Counted from the first letter of the stretch, positions 48,054-58,439 are shown. The stretch: DNA of 64,000 nt from Acinetobacter portensis (GCF_023158935.1 NZ_CP096120.1:682001-746000); one strand, 5' to 3'. Notes: generated by a model not told the origin, from the sequence alone. Made by a program: numbers and translations.

Positions 48054-48086
48054 AAAAACCCGAGTCCTAGAACTCGGGTTTTTATT
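48054..48086. terminator. Bidirectional terminator
   Basis: AAAAACCCGAGT, loop CCTAGA, ACTCGGGTTTTT between convergent genes. Confidence 0.9.
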
Positions 48087-48121
48087 ATTTAATAATTCAA
48101 CTTCATTGGTGAAAGATGAGG

Positions 48122-50713
48122 TTAATAAACATCGCGTCTGTAACGACCATCTTGACGAAGTTGATCTAGCGTATTTTCACCTAAAATTTCATTGAGTGTG
48201 CGATCTACATCTGAAGCCATGCCATCAATACTACCGCAAACATAAATGACAGCACCATCAGCTATCCATTTTTTAAGCGCATCAGCATTTTTAGTGAGTT
48301 TGTGATGAACGTAAATTTTCTCAGCTTGATCTCTAGAGAATGCAAGATCTAAGCGCTGAAGCATCCCCATATTTTGCCAAGCTTCAATTGTTTCTTGGAA
48401 GAAATAATCGTATTGAATTTGACGTTCACCGAAAATTAACCAATTCTGAGAATAATCTTGACGAACACGTGAATGGATTAAGCTCATTAAGCCTGCAATG
48501 CCCGTACCATTACCAATACAAATAATCGGTCTATTATCATCAATTAAATGGAAAGATTCATTGGTGCGAATACGTAAATTGATAGTGGTCTTTAATTTAG
48601 AATATTCGGTTAACCAACCTGAACCAAGCCCAAGTTGAGCAAGATTATCCGATTGCTGGCGCACAACGAGTCTTAAAACTTGCTGAGATGGAATGCTCGC
48701 AATTGAATATTCACGCGTTGGTAAGTCAACAAGTTGTTCTAATAAATGATCCAAATTTGCAAATGGTTCAATTTCACGTGTTAAATCTTTATATAACAAT
48801 GCTTGTTCAATTCGAATGCCAGAAGAATCAACTTTAAGGTTTTCAGTAATTTGGTGTTTAAGCATAAATTGCTGAATTCGTTTAGGGCTATTTCCTGGTT
48901 GAATTTCAGCAATATCACCTGCTTGCCAAATAGCATCGTGAGTAGGGGTAAGCTCAATACTAAATGCAGGTGCGCCTAAACTGTTAGCATTTAGTAATGT
49001 ACGATTTTTAAGTGTCCATTGATCAAATGTTTTATCAATAGATACATGTTGTAAATCGAGTTTCGTTGCTTGAGCGAGTGCTGTATTCCATTGCTGAATA
49101 TGATCTTTGTTCGCGTTATCAACTTCAATCACATCGAAAAGAGCTGTCGCTTTATTGTTTTTAAGCCATGTATTAATCGCATGACCAAAACTACAATAAC
49201 TTTCTGCATATTCTTTTGAACCTAATGCTAAAACAGCATAGTTCAAATGGCTTAAATCTACAGATGAATTCAAGATTTTTTTAACAAAACTTGATGCTAA
49301 ATCAGGTGCTTCACCTGTGCCATAAGTACTCGCAACAAATAAAACTTGTTCTGTATTTTCTAAATCTTGCAATGTAATTTGCTGTGCAGATTTTACAGTT
49401 ACAGGTTGATGTGCTTCTTGTAAGCTTGTTGCTGTACTCCAAGCAAGTTGTTCTGAAACACCTGTTTGTGATGCATATACAATCAGCCAAGGTTTTGCAT
49501 TAGGATCTATGGTGAAACCAACTTGTGAATTACGTGCGGCAAGCGTTAATTTCTTTTGCTTACGACGTTTCAGGTAAAGCATCCATCCTGTAACAAAGAA
49601 TAATGGCATTAATAATGATGAAATCATTGCAAAGAACTGATACACAGGACCAAAGAAACTGCCTCTATGTACAGGTAACATGCTACTCATGATTTTTTCA
49701 TTTAACTTTTTATCTTCATATATTTCGACATCTTTTAGTTCTGAAGATTTATAGTTAAATGTGGCTTTATTGCGTGCACGTTCATGTTGTGGAATGGCAT
49801 CTACAAAACTTAACTCCATTTCACCATTTGGTTTCTTTGGAATGGTTAATGTAAGAGTGGAGTAGTCTCGACCAATTTGGTTATTAAAACCACTCCAAGT
49901 TTGAGTTAATGCAATATTGATTTGCTCAGGACTTAAACCATCACGACTATTTTTAGGTGACTTTGTTTCAGCACTTTGTGGATTTTGCCCTGCTACAGGT
50001 GTTTCAGGACGAGGCTGATTTACTTGCATTTGAGGTTGTGGGCGTTCAACACCAAGTACTTTGAACATGCCGTTGCGCCACCAATCGTATGACCAATATA
50101 AGCCTGTACATGCAAATAATAGATAGAAAATTACCACCCAAGTACCAACAACTGCATGTAAATCCCAAATAAAATTGCGACCTTTTAGCTTTGGTTTAAC
50201 AGCAAACCATTGCTTTAATGAGTGCTTTTTTGGCCAACGTAAATATAAGCCACTTAACACAAAGAAAATTAAAATAAGTGTACAAGCACCAGTAATTTGT
50301 TTACCTACAGGGCCAACAGTTAAATTTCGATGTAATTGTTGTATAAACTGAAAGAATTCTTGACCTTTGATTGCAGGTAATGTTTCTGCTGTATACGGGT
50401 TAATCATGACATTTACGCCGCGACGAGCACCTTCTTTTGCAATATTGACTGTAGATGATGCAGTAGGATCTTTCGCAACAGTAATACTATTTATTTTAGA
50501 GTCAGGATTTTCTTGATTAAACTGTTGAAAAATTTGAGCAGGTGTAAGTTTTTCTGAGTTTGGAACCTGAACAAAATAGCTATCTTGGTTGATTGCTTTT
50601 AGAATTTGTTGTTCGTATGAGTAAATTGCACCTGTAACTCCCATAAGGGCGAGAATGAGTCCAGCACTTATTCCAAGAAACCAATGTAATTGAAAAAATA
50701 TTTTCTTAAACAT
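48122..50713 (-). CDS. PepSY-flavodoxin-FNR fusion reductase (ferric/siderophore reductase-like)
   Basis: An inner-membrane flavo-reductase of 863 residues. Four helices of the PepSY-TM type start at FFQLHWFLGISAGLILALMG and end at LPLFFVTGWMLYLKRRK. A flavodoxin domain follows (PWLIVYASQTGVSEQLAWST), then an FAD domain (TREYSIASIPSQQVLRL) and an NADPH domain (CIGNGTGIAGLMSLI, YVCGSIDGMASDV) with the C-terminal RYRRDVY. This layout moves electrons from NADPH through the membrane, and relatives reduce ferric siderophores. A Fur-box-like site lies 73 bases upstream, in line with iron control. Confidence 0.9.
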   Translation of the reverse strand: MFKKIFFQLHWFLGISAGLILALMGVTGAIYSYEQQILKAINQDSYFVQVPNSEKLTPAQIFQQFNQENPDSKINSITVAKDPTASSTVNIAKEGARRGVNVMINPYTAETLPAIKGQEFFQFIQQLHRNLTVGPVGKQITGACTLILIFFVLSGLYLRWPKKHSLKQWFAVKPKLKGRNFIWDLHAVVGTWVVIFYLLFACTGLYWSYDWWRNGMFKVLGVERPQPQMQVNQPRPETPVAGQNPQSAETKSPKNSRDGLSPEQINIALTQTWSGFNNQIGRDYSTLTLTIPKKPNGEMELSFVDAIPQHERARNKATFNYKSSELKDVEIYEDKKLNEKIMSSMLPVHRGSFFGPVYQFFAMISSLLMPLFFVTGWMLYLKRRKQKKLTLAARNSQVGFTIDPNAKPWLIVYASQTGVSEQLAWSTATSLQEAHQPVTVKSAQQITLQDLENTEQVLFVASTYGTGEAPDLASSFVKKILNSSVDLSHLNYAVLALGSKEYAESYCSFGHAINTWLKNNKATALFDVIEVDNANKDHIQQWNTALAQATKLDLQHVSIDKTFDQWTLKNRTLLNANSLGAPAFSIELTPTHDAIWQAGDIAEIQPGNSPKRIQQFMLKHQITENLKVDSSGIRIEQALLYKDLTREIEPFANLDHLLEQLVDLPTREYSIASIPSQQVLRLVVRQQSDNLAQLGLGSGWLTEYSKLKTTINLRIRTNESFHLIDDNRPIICIGNGTGIAGLMSLIHSRVRQDYSQNWLIFGERQIQYDYFFQETIEAWQNMGMLQRLDLAFSRDQAEKIYVHHKLTKNADALKKWIADGAVIYVCGSIDGMASDVDRTLNEILGENTLDQLRQDGRYRRDVY

Positions 50714-50785
50714 GAGAAAGGCGTAGTTATAAATGAATTAATTGTAATTATATATGAAGATATTGAAGGGATAATGAATAATTTA

Positions 50786-50804
50786 AATAATAATTATTCT
50801 CAAT
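50786..50804 (-). promoter_or_regulatory. Putative Fur box
   Basis: Minus-strand ATTGAGAATAATTATTATT differs at three places from the common Fur site AATGAGAATGATTATCATT. It lies 73 bases before the reductase ATG, where a promoter would be. Confidence 0.6.
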
Positions 50805-50821
50805 AGTAATTAACCTAAAAT

Positions 50822-50846
50822 AAAACCTCCACGAAAGGAGGTTTTA
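50822..50846 (-). terminator. Terminator of YcxB-like gene
   Basis: Minus strand AAAACCTCC, loop, GGAGGTTTTATTTTA. Confidence 0.8.
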
Positions 50847-50862
50847 TAAAGATAACTAAAAA

Positions 50863-51423
50863 TTAAATGCTTTTAGCTTCACCAACCGTTTCTTTTAAAT
50901 GCTTACGAATGGTATTAAAAGAGAAGTTTTTAGAATCTAAACGTTTTGGTAAAATGTATGCACCTTGCTGATCTTTAACTTTGAAGTTAACGAGCAGAAA
51001 TTCTGGTGTGTTGTACCATTCATAGATGTCTTTCCAACCAACACTACCAACACCTTCTTGAAGCCCCATTTTTTGACGCATCACAATACCGTGAGGTTGA
51101 ACACCTAAGCGGATACCGGCAATATCTTGAACAGGGAATTCGTTCATTTTGCGTTTAACATACCATTCTAGACCAAAGCGACGAACTAAGTAGTAAGTCA
51201 CAACACTGACAAGTGCAACCCAACAGAAAATTGTTGAATAGTTTTTCAGTAGAACGATACCCAAAATAGAAAGTAAAGTAACAACACCCATGATAGCCCA
51301 AGCTTTCATGCCAATTTTATTGGTACTACGCCAAATTGTCAGTTGAGCGTGACGTTGCTCAGCTTCAGAGATTTCGTAGCTCACAGGTTGTAATGTATAA
51401 GCGTATAAATTTTTCGCGGTCAT
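50863..51423 (-). CDS. YcxB-like membrane protein
   Basis: A 186-residue protein. A soluble N-terminus leads to two adjacent helices (AWAIMGVVTLLSILGIVLL, STIFCWVALVSVVTYYLV), and a C-terminal domain of about 100 residues (PHGIVMRQKMGLQEGVGSVG, then WKDIYEW) has the YcxB-like pattern. No partner or function known. The ribosome site is poor; a terminator follows. Confidence 0.75.
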   Translation of the reverse strand: MTAKNLYAYTLQPVSYEISEAEQRHAQLTIWRSTNKIGMKAWAIMGVVTLLSILGIVLLKNYSTIFCWVALVSVVTYYLVRRFGLEWYVKRKMNEFPVQDIAGIRLGVQPHGIVMRQKMGLQEGVGSVGWKDIYEWYNTPEFLLVNFKVKDQQGAYILPKRLDSKNFSFNTIRKHLKETVGEAKSI

Positions 51424-51507
51424 AGTAAAATTAACAAATTCAGAACTGTAAAAAGTGTAGCATTAATTGAGACATATCAGGAGTATATTGTTGCAAATTC
51501 ATCCTAT

Positions 51508-53682
51508 TTATAAAGATGCTAATTCTGTTGAATGTTCATCTCTATCATGACTCAAGCTTTGCTTTAAGCGACTAAGTTGATTCAATATACTCATCATCAA
51601 AGATAATTGCTGTAAAATAATGAGAGATTTTTGGTCTTCATCTGTATTTAGCGTTAAGCGTTGACGAATTTTTTGTAGCATGTTCTGAGCACTTAAATCA
51701 GGTACTTCATCTCGAAGTAATGCACCATTAATATCATTCAGCGCTTGATCTAGCAATGCTAAAATCTCTTGATCTTCAATTTTTTCTCTATGTGCACCTA
51801 AAGCCGCGATATAACTTAAGAAAGTGTGATTTAAACATAAAAATTCAAAGGCACGTGCTTTCTGATCTTGGTCAAAATCTGGTTCGGTCGCTAAGGTAGA
51901 TATTAATGATGCGACGTCTGCATCTGAATTATGCGCAGCACGTCGAACAACGCGATACGTTAATCCGTTATTTCTGCCTGTTTTATATTGTTCAATAATT
52001 TCTGCTAAATAATTACTTTGTGCATTAAGTGAGCGTGAAATATTGCGTGGTAAGCGTCTAAATTTCCAGTCTGGGAAAATAAAAGTCACCCCAAGCCAAG
52101 CCAAAGCACAGCCAATGAGTGTGTCGATCATACGAGGGAAGGCTGCTGCAAAACCTAAGCCATCTAAATTAAAGTTAATTAAAGCAAGAATGGTAATAAA
52201 AGCAGTCGCTTGTGCGTATTGCTTACTGCGCAATTCAAAGAACAATACACCGCTAATAATAAGTAGAAGTAATTGCCCCTCGATAGAAGGAATAAAATAC
52301 AAGATGGCATAGCCAATAATAATACCAATCAGCGTACCGACTATTCGCAATCTTAAACGTCGTTTTGTGGCGTTAAAGTTAGGCTGAATAACAAATAATG
52401 CGGTTAATAGCACCCAATATCCATATTGAATATCTGTTACTTGTACGAAAATATAAGCAACTAAAAGCACTAAAGATAATCGAATAGCATGACGGAACAA
52501 TACAGATTCGGGTGTTAGGTTTTGTCGAATGCGCACGACAATGTCATCCCAACCTTTTAAGTCATCGTCTTTAAGTTGGTTTTCAATATGCTTTGATTTA
52601 TCTAGAGAAATATTACGTTCTGTTTCAAGGTTTTTAAGTTGAGCATCAATGGATTTTAAATTTTGATACAGTGAATAAAGTGCATTTACCCAAATTTGGT
52701 CGAAGGCATCATCTTCTTTTAATTTTTCAAGTGAATGTTTTAAATTTTGAAATGCATGTTTAAAGCGAAGACTATGATTATAAACTTCACGTTTCATAAT
52801 GCTTTGGCTTAAATCTTTACACGCTTTTCCCTGTAAAGCCAAAATGCGTTGGAAGCGGAAAAGTACATCGCTATGTTCGAAAATTTTAGCTAATTTTTGG
52901 TAATTAATATGTGCTGAGTCTGCACGTTCGTGAATATCTTGAGCAACAAAATAATATTGTAAGCTGCGACGAGTATCCTTTTGCCCACGGTCACCTTTTA
53001 AACGTGTGAGTAAAACAGTCTTAACTTGGTTGAAAATTCCAACTAATTTCCCATTTTCTAATGATAAATCAATCATACTTTGTTGATAGCTTTCAGGTGT
53101 CATATCTACATCAAAAAGGTTGGATTTTGCAAAAAGAAAATCACCTAAAGATGAATATGAAATAGAAATTTTATCTTGAACTTCACGTACAGGAAAAAGT
53201 AGGAAGCTAATAGTAGAAATTAATCCATACCATGCTGCGCCTATTACCAATAAAGCAGGCTGAATATACCAATCCTCAAAAAGATGAACCCCCAGCATTG
53301 AATAGACAGAAACAACCAAACAGCCATATGCAATTGTGGCGTATCTTCTACCTAAAGAACCTAATAAAATTAAACAAATACAAGAAATAATAAGTCCACA
53401 AGCAAACAAAACTGGATGTGGAAAAAGCAGCTGAATAGAGGTTGCAGTTATGAAAAAACCTAAATAGGTATAAAGTTGGTTTTGAAGTCGTGCTGAAAAG
53501 CGATCATCAATATCACTAATTCCTGCTGCAACAACGCCTAATGTTAAAGGGATTGTTGCTAACTGGTTGCCCATGAAATAGGGTAAAAAAGCAGTTCCTG
53601 AGAATGCAATAATCATTCGAATGTTGTACATAAACGTCGTGTTGTAAGTCGTTTGTTTTAGACGTGTAAGCCAAGATTTCAA
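51508..53682 (-). CDS. yccS: YccS/FUSC-family inner-membrane protein
   Basis: A 724-residue protein built as two copies of a helix bundle plus soluble domain. The N-terminal bundle runs from MIIAFSGTAFLPYFMG to about residue 165; the second FUSC bundle begins near FRHAIRLSLVLLVAYIFVQV (about 385-515). YGYWVLLTALFVIQPNFNAT and LRIVGTLIGIIIGYAILYFI are FUSC marks. The start is a TTG at 53682 with AAGGGA six bases upstream. FUSC proteins relate to aromatic-acid exporters; the role of YccS is not known. Confidence 0.88.
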   Translation of the reverse strand: MKSWLTRLKQTTYNTTFMYNIRMIIAFSGTAFLPYFMGNQLATIPLTLGVVAAGISDIDDRFSARLQNQLYTYLGFFITATSIQLLFPHPVLFACGLIISCICLILLGSLGRRYATIAYGCLVVSVYSMLGVHLFEDWYIQPALLVIGAAWYGLISTISFLLFPVREVQDKISISYSSLGDFLFAKSNLFDVDMTPESYQQSMIDLSLENGKLVGIFNQVKTVLLTRLKGDRGQKDTRRSLQYYFVAQDIHERADSAHINYQKLAKIFEHSDVLFRFQRILALQGKACKDLSQSIMKREVYNHSLRFKHAFQNLKHSLEKLKEDDAFDQIWVNALYSLYQNLKSIDAQLKNLETERNISLDKSKHIENQLKDDDLKGWDDIVVRIRQNLTPESVLFRHAIRLSLVLLVAYIFVQVTDIQYGYWVLLTALFVIQPNFNATKRRLRLRIVGTLIGIIIGYAILYFIPSIEGQLLLLIISGVLFFELRSKQYAQATAFITILALINFNLDGLGFAAAFPRMIDTLIGCALAWLGVTFIFPDWKFRRLPRNISRSLNAQSNYLAEIIEQYKTGRNNGLTYRVVRRAAHNSDADVASLISTLATEPDFDQDQKARAFEFLCLNHTFLSYIAALGAHREKIEDQEILALLDQALNDINGALLRDEVPDLSAQNMLQKIRQRLTLNTDEDQKSLIILQQLSLMMSILNQLSRLKQSLSHDRDEHSTELASL

Positions 53683-54347
53683 AACATATCCCTTATTTGT
53701 TTGGTTATGGATATTTCAGCTAGAAGACAAGGTATGAAATAACCTAATAATTGCGGTAAATCATACTATGGCTATGCTAATTATGTCTTTAAAGATGATT
53801 GTAAAAGTGTAGATAAACATCAAAAAAGCACAGAAAATTTAAGTTGTTGAAATTATTTGGTTTAATTTTTTGGGGAAGTCTGTTGTGTATATTACTTATT
53901 AAATGAGTCAAGTGAGTTTTCCTAATGTTTTAAACGTAAGGAATAATATTTATTATATATCAGTTAAATAGCTTTCTATTTTTAGACTAAATATAATACA
54001 TAAGTATATGAATAAAAATTAAATAACGTGAAAAATATTTAATTAAGTATATATAAAACAGATAGATATAAATTAGTATAAGTTTTTTAGATTAATATCT
54101 AAAATTTGTTCAGTAAAAATGATTTTAATATTGGTAAGAACTTGTTACATTAAATCCATAATTCAATAAATGTATTTTTCATGGATTGAATTAATAACTA
54201 AATTACACGAGTTGTAATAATTACACTTTAAGCTTCTGTATGCGGATGTTTCATCTATAGAGCTTTTGAGTTTTACGGTTATTAGGAATTATAGATAACC
54301 TTAAAAGAAAAAGTCACGGACGCAAATTTTAAATTTTGGAGAACTTC
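53683..54347. other. Long AT-rich intergenic region before dcaP
   Basis: Some 665 bases with no convincing gene on either strand, very AT-rich. Two inverted repeats can be read: AATCCAT (54153-54159) with ATGGATT (54181-54187), and TTACA (54203-54207) with TGTAA (54213-54217). The promoters of dcaP and yccS must lie here. The dcaP ribosome site GGAG is at the right edge. Confidence 0.6.
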
Positions 54348-55598
54348 ATGAGTCAATTGCTAACTACTAAGTTTGTAGCTAAAAGCTTGGCAGCAACTGT
54401 ATCTGTTTTAATGTTAAGCACGGTTGCAAATGCTGCAACAGCAGAGCAAAAGCAAATTCAACAGCTTCGTCAAGAAGTTGAAACATTAAAAACATTAATT
54501 CAACAACAACAACAAGTGCAATTGCAGCAAGCTTCTCAAATTGCGCAAGTTAAAGCTGCACCACAATCTGGTTTAGCTGGCTTGAAATCTAAAGCTGGTG
54601 CAGATGTTAATCTTTACGGTTTCGTACGTGCAGATGCAAACTATATCATTAATGGTGCTGATGGGGACTTTAGTGGCGTTGCTTCTACTGAAAATCAAGT
54701 AAATGATAAACTTCGTTCTACAGTTAAAACTACACGTTTAGGCTTGGATTTTAAGTCTAATGTAGAGGGTGCTGATGTTGGTGGTAAAATTGAAGTTGAT
54801 TTTGCTGGTAAAACTGAAGATTCAACAGGTACTGGTATTCGAGTACGCCATGCATATTTAACGTACAACAACTGGTTGGTGGGTCAAACAACGTCTAACT
54901 TCCTAGGTGGTGCTTCACCAGAGATGATCGACTTTTCTACGAACGTAGGTACAGGTACGGCTCGTTTACCACAAGTTCGTTATGGTTTAAACCTTGCTCC
55001 ACAAACAAAATTAACGTTCTCTGCTGAACAAGGTAAGAGCGCAATTGCTACAGGTAAATATGTAGCTCCTGTTCTAACAGCTAAAGTTGTTCAAGGCTTT
55101 ACTGGTGGTAATGTTTCAGCGCGTGCATTTGTAGAACATTATAAAGATGATACTGCAAAAGATGATGAGGTTGGTTATGGTGTAGCTGGTGGTGTAAGCT
55201 TCAAACCAATTGAGCCATTACAGTTAGTTGCAGATGTTTCATATGTGAAAGGTAACAGTAACTACTTAATTGGTAGTAATAATGCGTATTCAGTTGTAGA
55301 TGGTAATATTGAGCAAAATGAAGCAATTGCAGCAAATATTGGTGCAACTTACAGTATTACTCCAAAACTACGTACAACATTAGCTTACGGTACAATTATT
55401 GCTGATGATGGAACTAAGTTTGCAAAAACAAATGCTGCTGCAAATGAAAAATTATCTCAAGCATGGGTGAATTTCATTTACTCACCAGTTAAACCAATTG
55501 ATTTTGGTATTGAGTATGTGAATGGCGATCGTAAGACATTCGATGGTAAAAAATTCAATGATGACCGTGTTGGTGTAATGGCTAAATACAACTTCTAA
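54348..55598 (+). CDS. dcaP: DcaP-family outer-membrane porin
   Basis: About 416 residues. The signal peptide ends near VLMLSTVANAA; residues about 28-65 are a coiled coil (QLRQEVETLKTLIQQQQQVQ) that forms the trimer stalk typical of DcaP; and the beta-barrel begins at VNLYGFVRADANYIING and ends with the terminal phenylalanine DRVGVMAKYNF. DcaP of A. baumannii takes up negatively charged small molecules such as dicarboxylates. The ATG at 54348 has GGAG upstream and is preferred to an earlier one at 54336. Single gene with terminator. Confidence 0.92.
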   Translation: MSQLLTTKFVAKSLAATVSVLMLSTVANAATAEQKQIQQLRQEVETLKTLIQQQQQVQLQQASQIAQVKAAPQSGLAGLKSKAGADVNLYGFVRADANYIINGADGDFSGVASTENQVNDKLRSTVKTTRLGLDFKSNVEGADVGGKIEVDFAGKTEDSTGTGIRVRHAYLTYNNWLVGQTTSNFLGGASPEMIDFSTNVGTGTARLPQVRYGLNLAPQTKLTFSAEQGKSAIATGKYVAPVLTAKVVQGFTGGNVSARAFVEHYKDDTAKDDEVGYGVAGGVSFKPIEPLQLVADVSYVKGNSNYLIGSNNAYSVVDGNIEQNEAIAANIGATYSITPKLRTTLAYGTIIADDGTKFAKTNAAANEKLSQAWVNFIYSPVKPIDFGIEYVNGDRKTFDGKKFNDDRVGVMAKYNF

Positions 55599-55621
55599 TT
55601 TAAACATTCAAGTTTAAATGT

Positions 55622-55653
55622 AAAACAGGAGCTTAATGCTCCTGTTTTTTTGT
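55622..55653 (+). terminator. Terminator of dcaP
   Basis: AAACAGGAGC, loop TTAAT, GCTCCTGTTTTTTT. Confidence 0.92.
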
Positions 55654-55814
55654 TTGTTTTTTCTTTTATTTATTAGTAAATTGTAAAATATAATTAAAAA
55701 AATATTTATAAAAATGCATAATGCGTTCACATTTTAGGGTGTGAATTCATTTTTCTAAAATATGTTTTAAACCTTAATAACAAATTTTCTAATTTCAAGC
55801 TTGTAGGATTGCAT

Positions 55815-57290
55815 ATGGATGAGCATTTAAACGAACGCTTATTAGCCTTAATCAATACGCTTAATACGCCCCTTTGGGATTTTTTAGTTATATTTCTTTT
55901 GGCTGTTGGTGGTTTTTACACACTCATTACAGGTGGTGTGCAAATTCGCATGCTTTTTCACAGCTTAAAAGTGATGAAACGCAGCCGTAAAGAAGGCGAT
56001 GATGATCATGGTATTACACCTTTTCAGGCTTTCGTTACAGGCTTAGCAAGTCGAGTTGGTGTAGGTAATGTAGCGGGTGTAGCCATTGCAATTGCGATTG
56101 GTGGACCTGGTGCTGTATTTTGGATGTGGTTCACGGCATTGTTAGGGATGAGCTCTGCATTTGTTGAATCATCACTTGCTCAGCTATTTAAAATTAGAGA
56201 TAAAGAAAATAAACAGTTCCGTGGTGGACCTGCTTATTATATTACACAAGGTTTAAAGCAAAAGTGGCTTGGCGTCGTTTTTGCAATATCACTTATTTTT
56301 ACATATGGTTTTGTGTTTAATGCTGTGCAAGCCAATGCAATTGTAGGTGCGACTTCACATGCGTGGGGTTGGGATAAGGCAAACCCTATTATTAATTTAG
56401 GTGGTTTAAACTTAGAAGTATCATGGGTTGGCATAGCACTTGTTCTACTTACAGCAATGGTTATTTTTGGTGGTATTAAACGAATTGCTAAAGTCGCTGA
56501 AAGTTTTGTGCCATTCATGGCTATTTTGTACTTAGCTGTGGCACTTTATATTGCTTTCGCAAACTACAGTATTTTGCCAGACATTTTCCATTTAATATTT
56601 AGCAAAGCATTTGAATTTGATGCAGCGGCTGGTGGTTTCTTTGGTGCTATGGTTTCTATGGCAATGATGCAAGGGATTAAACGAGGTTTATTCTCAAATG
56701 AAGCTGGTATGGGTTCTGCGCCTAATGCTGCGGCAGCATCAGATGTAAAGCATCCTGTAAACCAAGGTCTTGTACAAATGCTTGGTGTATTTGTAGATAC
56801 ATTTGTTGTATGTACTTGTACTGCTATTATTATTTTAGTTTCAGGTTTATATCACGATGCGGGCTTTGAAGGCGCGACTTTAACTCAAATGGCTCTAGAA
56901 AGTCAGATTGGTGTTTGGGGTGGAGATTTCTTAGCAATTATTTTATTCATGTTCGCATTCTCATCTATTATTGGTAACTATGCTTATGCAGAAGGGAATA
57001 TTCAGTTTATTAATAACAATAAACAAGTGATGTTTATCTTCCGTGTGTTTGTATTGGTTATGGTTTATTTTGGCGCAATTACAAGTGTTCCGTTAATTTG
57101 GAATATGGCCGATTTATTCATGGGAAGCATGGCAGTCATCAACTTATTTGCAATTGTCTTGCTCACACCATTCTTTATGATGTTACTTAAAGATTATAAA
57201 GCGCAGTTGAAAAATGGAATTGCAGAGCCAGTTTTTAAAATGGATGATCATCCTAAATTTAAAGACAAAGTAAACTCAGATATTTGGTAA
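55815..57290 (+). CDS. Alanine/glycine:cation symporter (AgcS family)
   Basis: A sodium- or proton-driven amino acid uptake protein of 491 residues with about 11 helices. GVGNVAGVAIAIAIGGPGAV, GLFSNEAGMGSAPNAAAAS and SIIGNYAYAEGNI are family marks. The ATG at 55815 has AGGA seven bases upstream. A palindrome TTCACA/TGTGAA (55726-55745) in the leader may be a regulator site. No glycine riboswitch pattern was seen. Confidence 0.94.
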   Translation: MDEHLNERLLALINTLNTPLWDFLVIFLLAVGGFYTLITGGVQIRMLFHSLKVMKRSRKEGDDDHGITPFQAFVTGLASRVGVGNVAGVAIAIAIGGPGAVFWMWFTALLGMSSAFVESSLAQLFKIRDKENKQFRGGPAYYITQGLKQKWLGVVFAISLIFTYGFVFNAVQANAIVGATSHAWGWDKANPIINLGGLNLEVSWVGIALVLLTAMVIFGGIKRIAKVAESFVPFMAILYLAVALYIAFANYSILPDIFHLIFSKAFEFDAAAGGFFGAMVSMAMMQGIKRGLFSNEAGMGSAPNAAAASDVKHPVNQGLVQMLGVFVDTFVVCTCTAIIILVSGLYHDAGFEGATLTQMALESQIGVWGGDFLAIILFMFAFSSIIGNYAYAEGNIQFINNNKQVMFIFRVFVLVMVYFGAITSVPLIWNMADLFMGSMAVINLFAIVLLTPFFMMLLKDYKAQLKNGIAEPVFKMDDHPKFKDKVNSDIW

Positions 57291-57302
57291 TTTGTCATTT
57301 TT

Positions 57303-57331
57303 AAAAGCCTCTTTGATAAGAGGCTTTTTTA
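57303..57331 (+). terminator. Terminator of the symporter gene
   Basis: AAAAGCCTCTT, loop TGAT, AAGAGGCTTTTTT. Confidence 0.9.
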
Positions 57332-57452
57332 TATTTGAAACATTATGAAATTGAATTTTATAAAAGTTAACGAAAGTTAAGCTAGATATCTTCAATTTAT
57401 CCATAAATTATTTGTATATTATGCGCGGTCAATTTATACGTTTAATGGAATA

Positions 57453-58439
57453 ATGTTGAAAGTAAATCTTATATTTGGGTGTGTAATAATATTTCTAACA
57501 GGCTGTCAAAGCATTCCCCAAGTTCAGCAAAATAAGAATAAGACAGCAGCAATTGCGCCTCATACTTTAGATGATGCTCGTGAAGTATCAAACCAAATAA
57601 ATTTCAAAAATTTAAAAAAAGATGCGAAAAAACCAATTATCGCTTTAGTCTTAGGAAGTGGTGGAGCACGTGGTTATGCACATATTGGTGCAATTGAAAT
57701 TTTAGAAAAAAATAATATTCATCCAGATTTTATTGTGGGAACAAGTGCGGGAAGTATTGTTGGTTCGCTTTATGCAAGTGGTAAAAATTCAAGTGAGTTA
57801 CGAGAAATTGCCTTAAATTTAAAAGCCAATGATGTACGAGATGTTACTCTCGATAAAAAAGGTTTTTTTGAAGGTAAAAAAGTCGAAGATTTCATCAATA
57901 AAGAAGTCAATAACACACCTTTACAGTCCTTAAAAATCCCCATGTATGTGATTGCGACAGAACTAAAAGAAGGCAAAAAGGTTGTATTTAATTATGGTAA
58001 TACTGGGCAAGCAGTACGTGCTTCTGTTGCTATTCCAAGTATGTTTATACCAACAAAAATTGGTGATGACGAATACGTAGATGGTGGTTTAGTTAGTCCA
58101 GTACCTGTAGATGTGGCGAAAAAACTAGGCGCAGATATTGTGATTGCGGTGGATATTCTGGCACAACCTGTCCATACAGAAACTTCGAATATTTGGGGGC
58201 TGTTTAATCAGAATATTAATATTATGCAAAAGCATTTAGCACAGGAAGAATTGAAAGGTGCAGATATTGTGATTCAGCCAGATTTACGAGAGAAAGTGCA
58301 TATTTTTGATGTAAGTGGACGTGAAATTACAATGCTGGCAGGGCAGAATGCAACACAAAAAATTTTGCCGGAATTAAGAAAAATAATTGATAATTATCCG
58401 CTTTTAAAGCGTTCTAATCGCTTAATTGTGAAAGAGTGA
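57453..58439 (+). CDS. Patatin-like phospholipase lipoprotein (RssA-like)
   Basis: A 328-residue envelope lipoprotein: VIIFLTGC is a lipobox with Cys18. The patatin domain has the oxyanion loop LGSGGARGYAHIGAIEIL, the nucleophile motif GTSAGS and the catalytic aspartate in EYVDGGLVSPVPVDVAKKL. The lipid substrate is unknown. Because of the lipid anchor it should act in the periplasm, unlike cytoplasmic RssA. It is a single gene. Confidence 0.92.
   Translation: MLKVNLIFGCVIIFLTGCQSIPQVQQNKNKTAAIAPHTLDDAREVSNQINFKNLKKDAKKPIIALVLGSGGARGYAHIGAIEILEKNNIHPDFIVGTSAGSIVGSLYASGKNSSELREIALNLKANDVRDVTLDKKGFFEGKKVEDFINKEVNNTPLQSLKIPMYVIATELKEGKKVVFNYGNTGQAVRASVAIPSMFIPTKIGDDEYVDGGLVSPVPVDVAKKLGADIVIAVDILAQPVHTETSNIWGLFNQNINIMQKHLAQEELKGADIVIQPDLREKVHIFDVSGREITMLAGQNATQKILPELRKIIDNYPLLKRSNRLIVKE

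Noticed and set aside
55654..55814. Possible glycine riboswitch before the alanine/glycine symporter
   Set aside because: No tandem aptamer pattern could be found; the leader is AT-rich with only one short palindrome.
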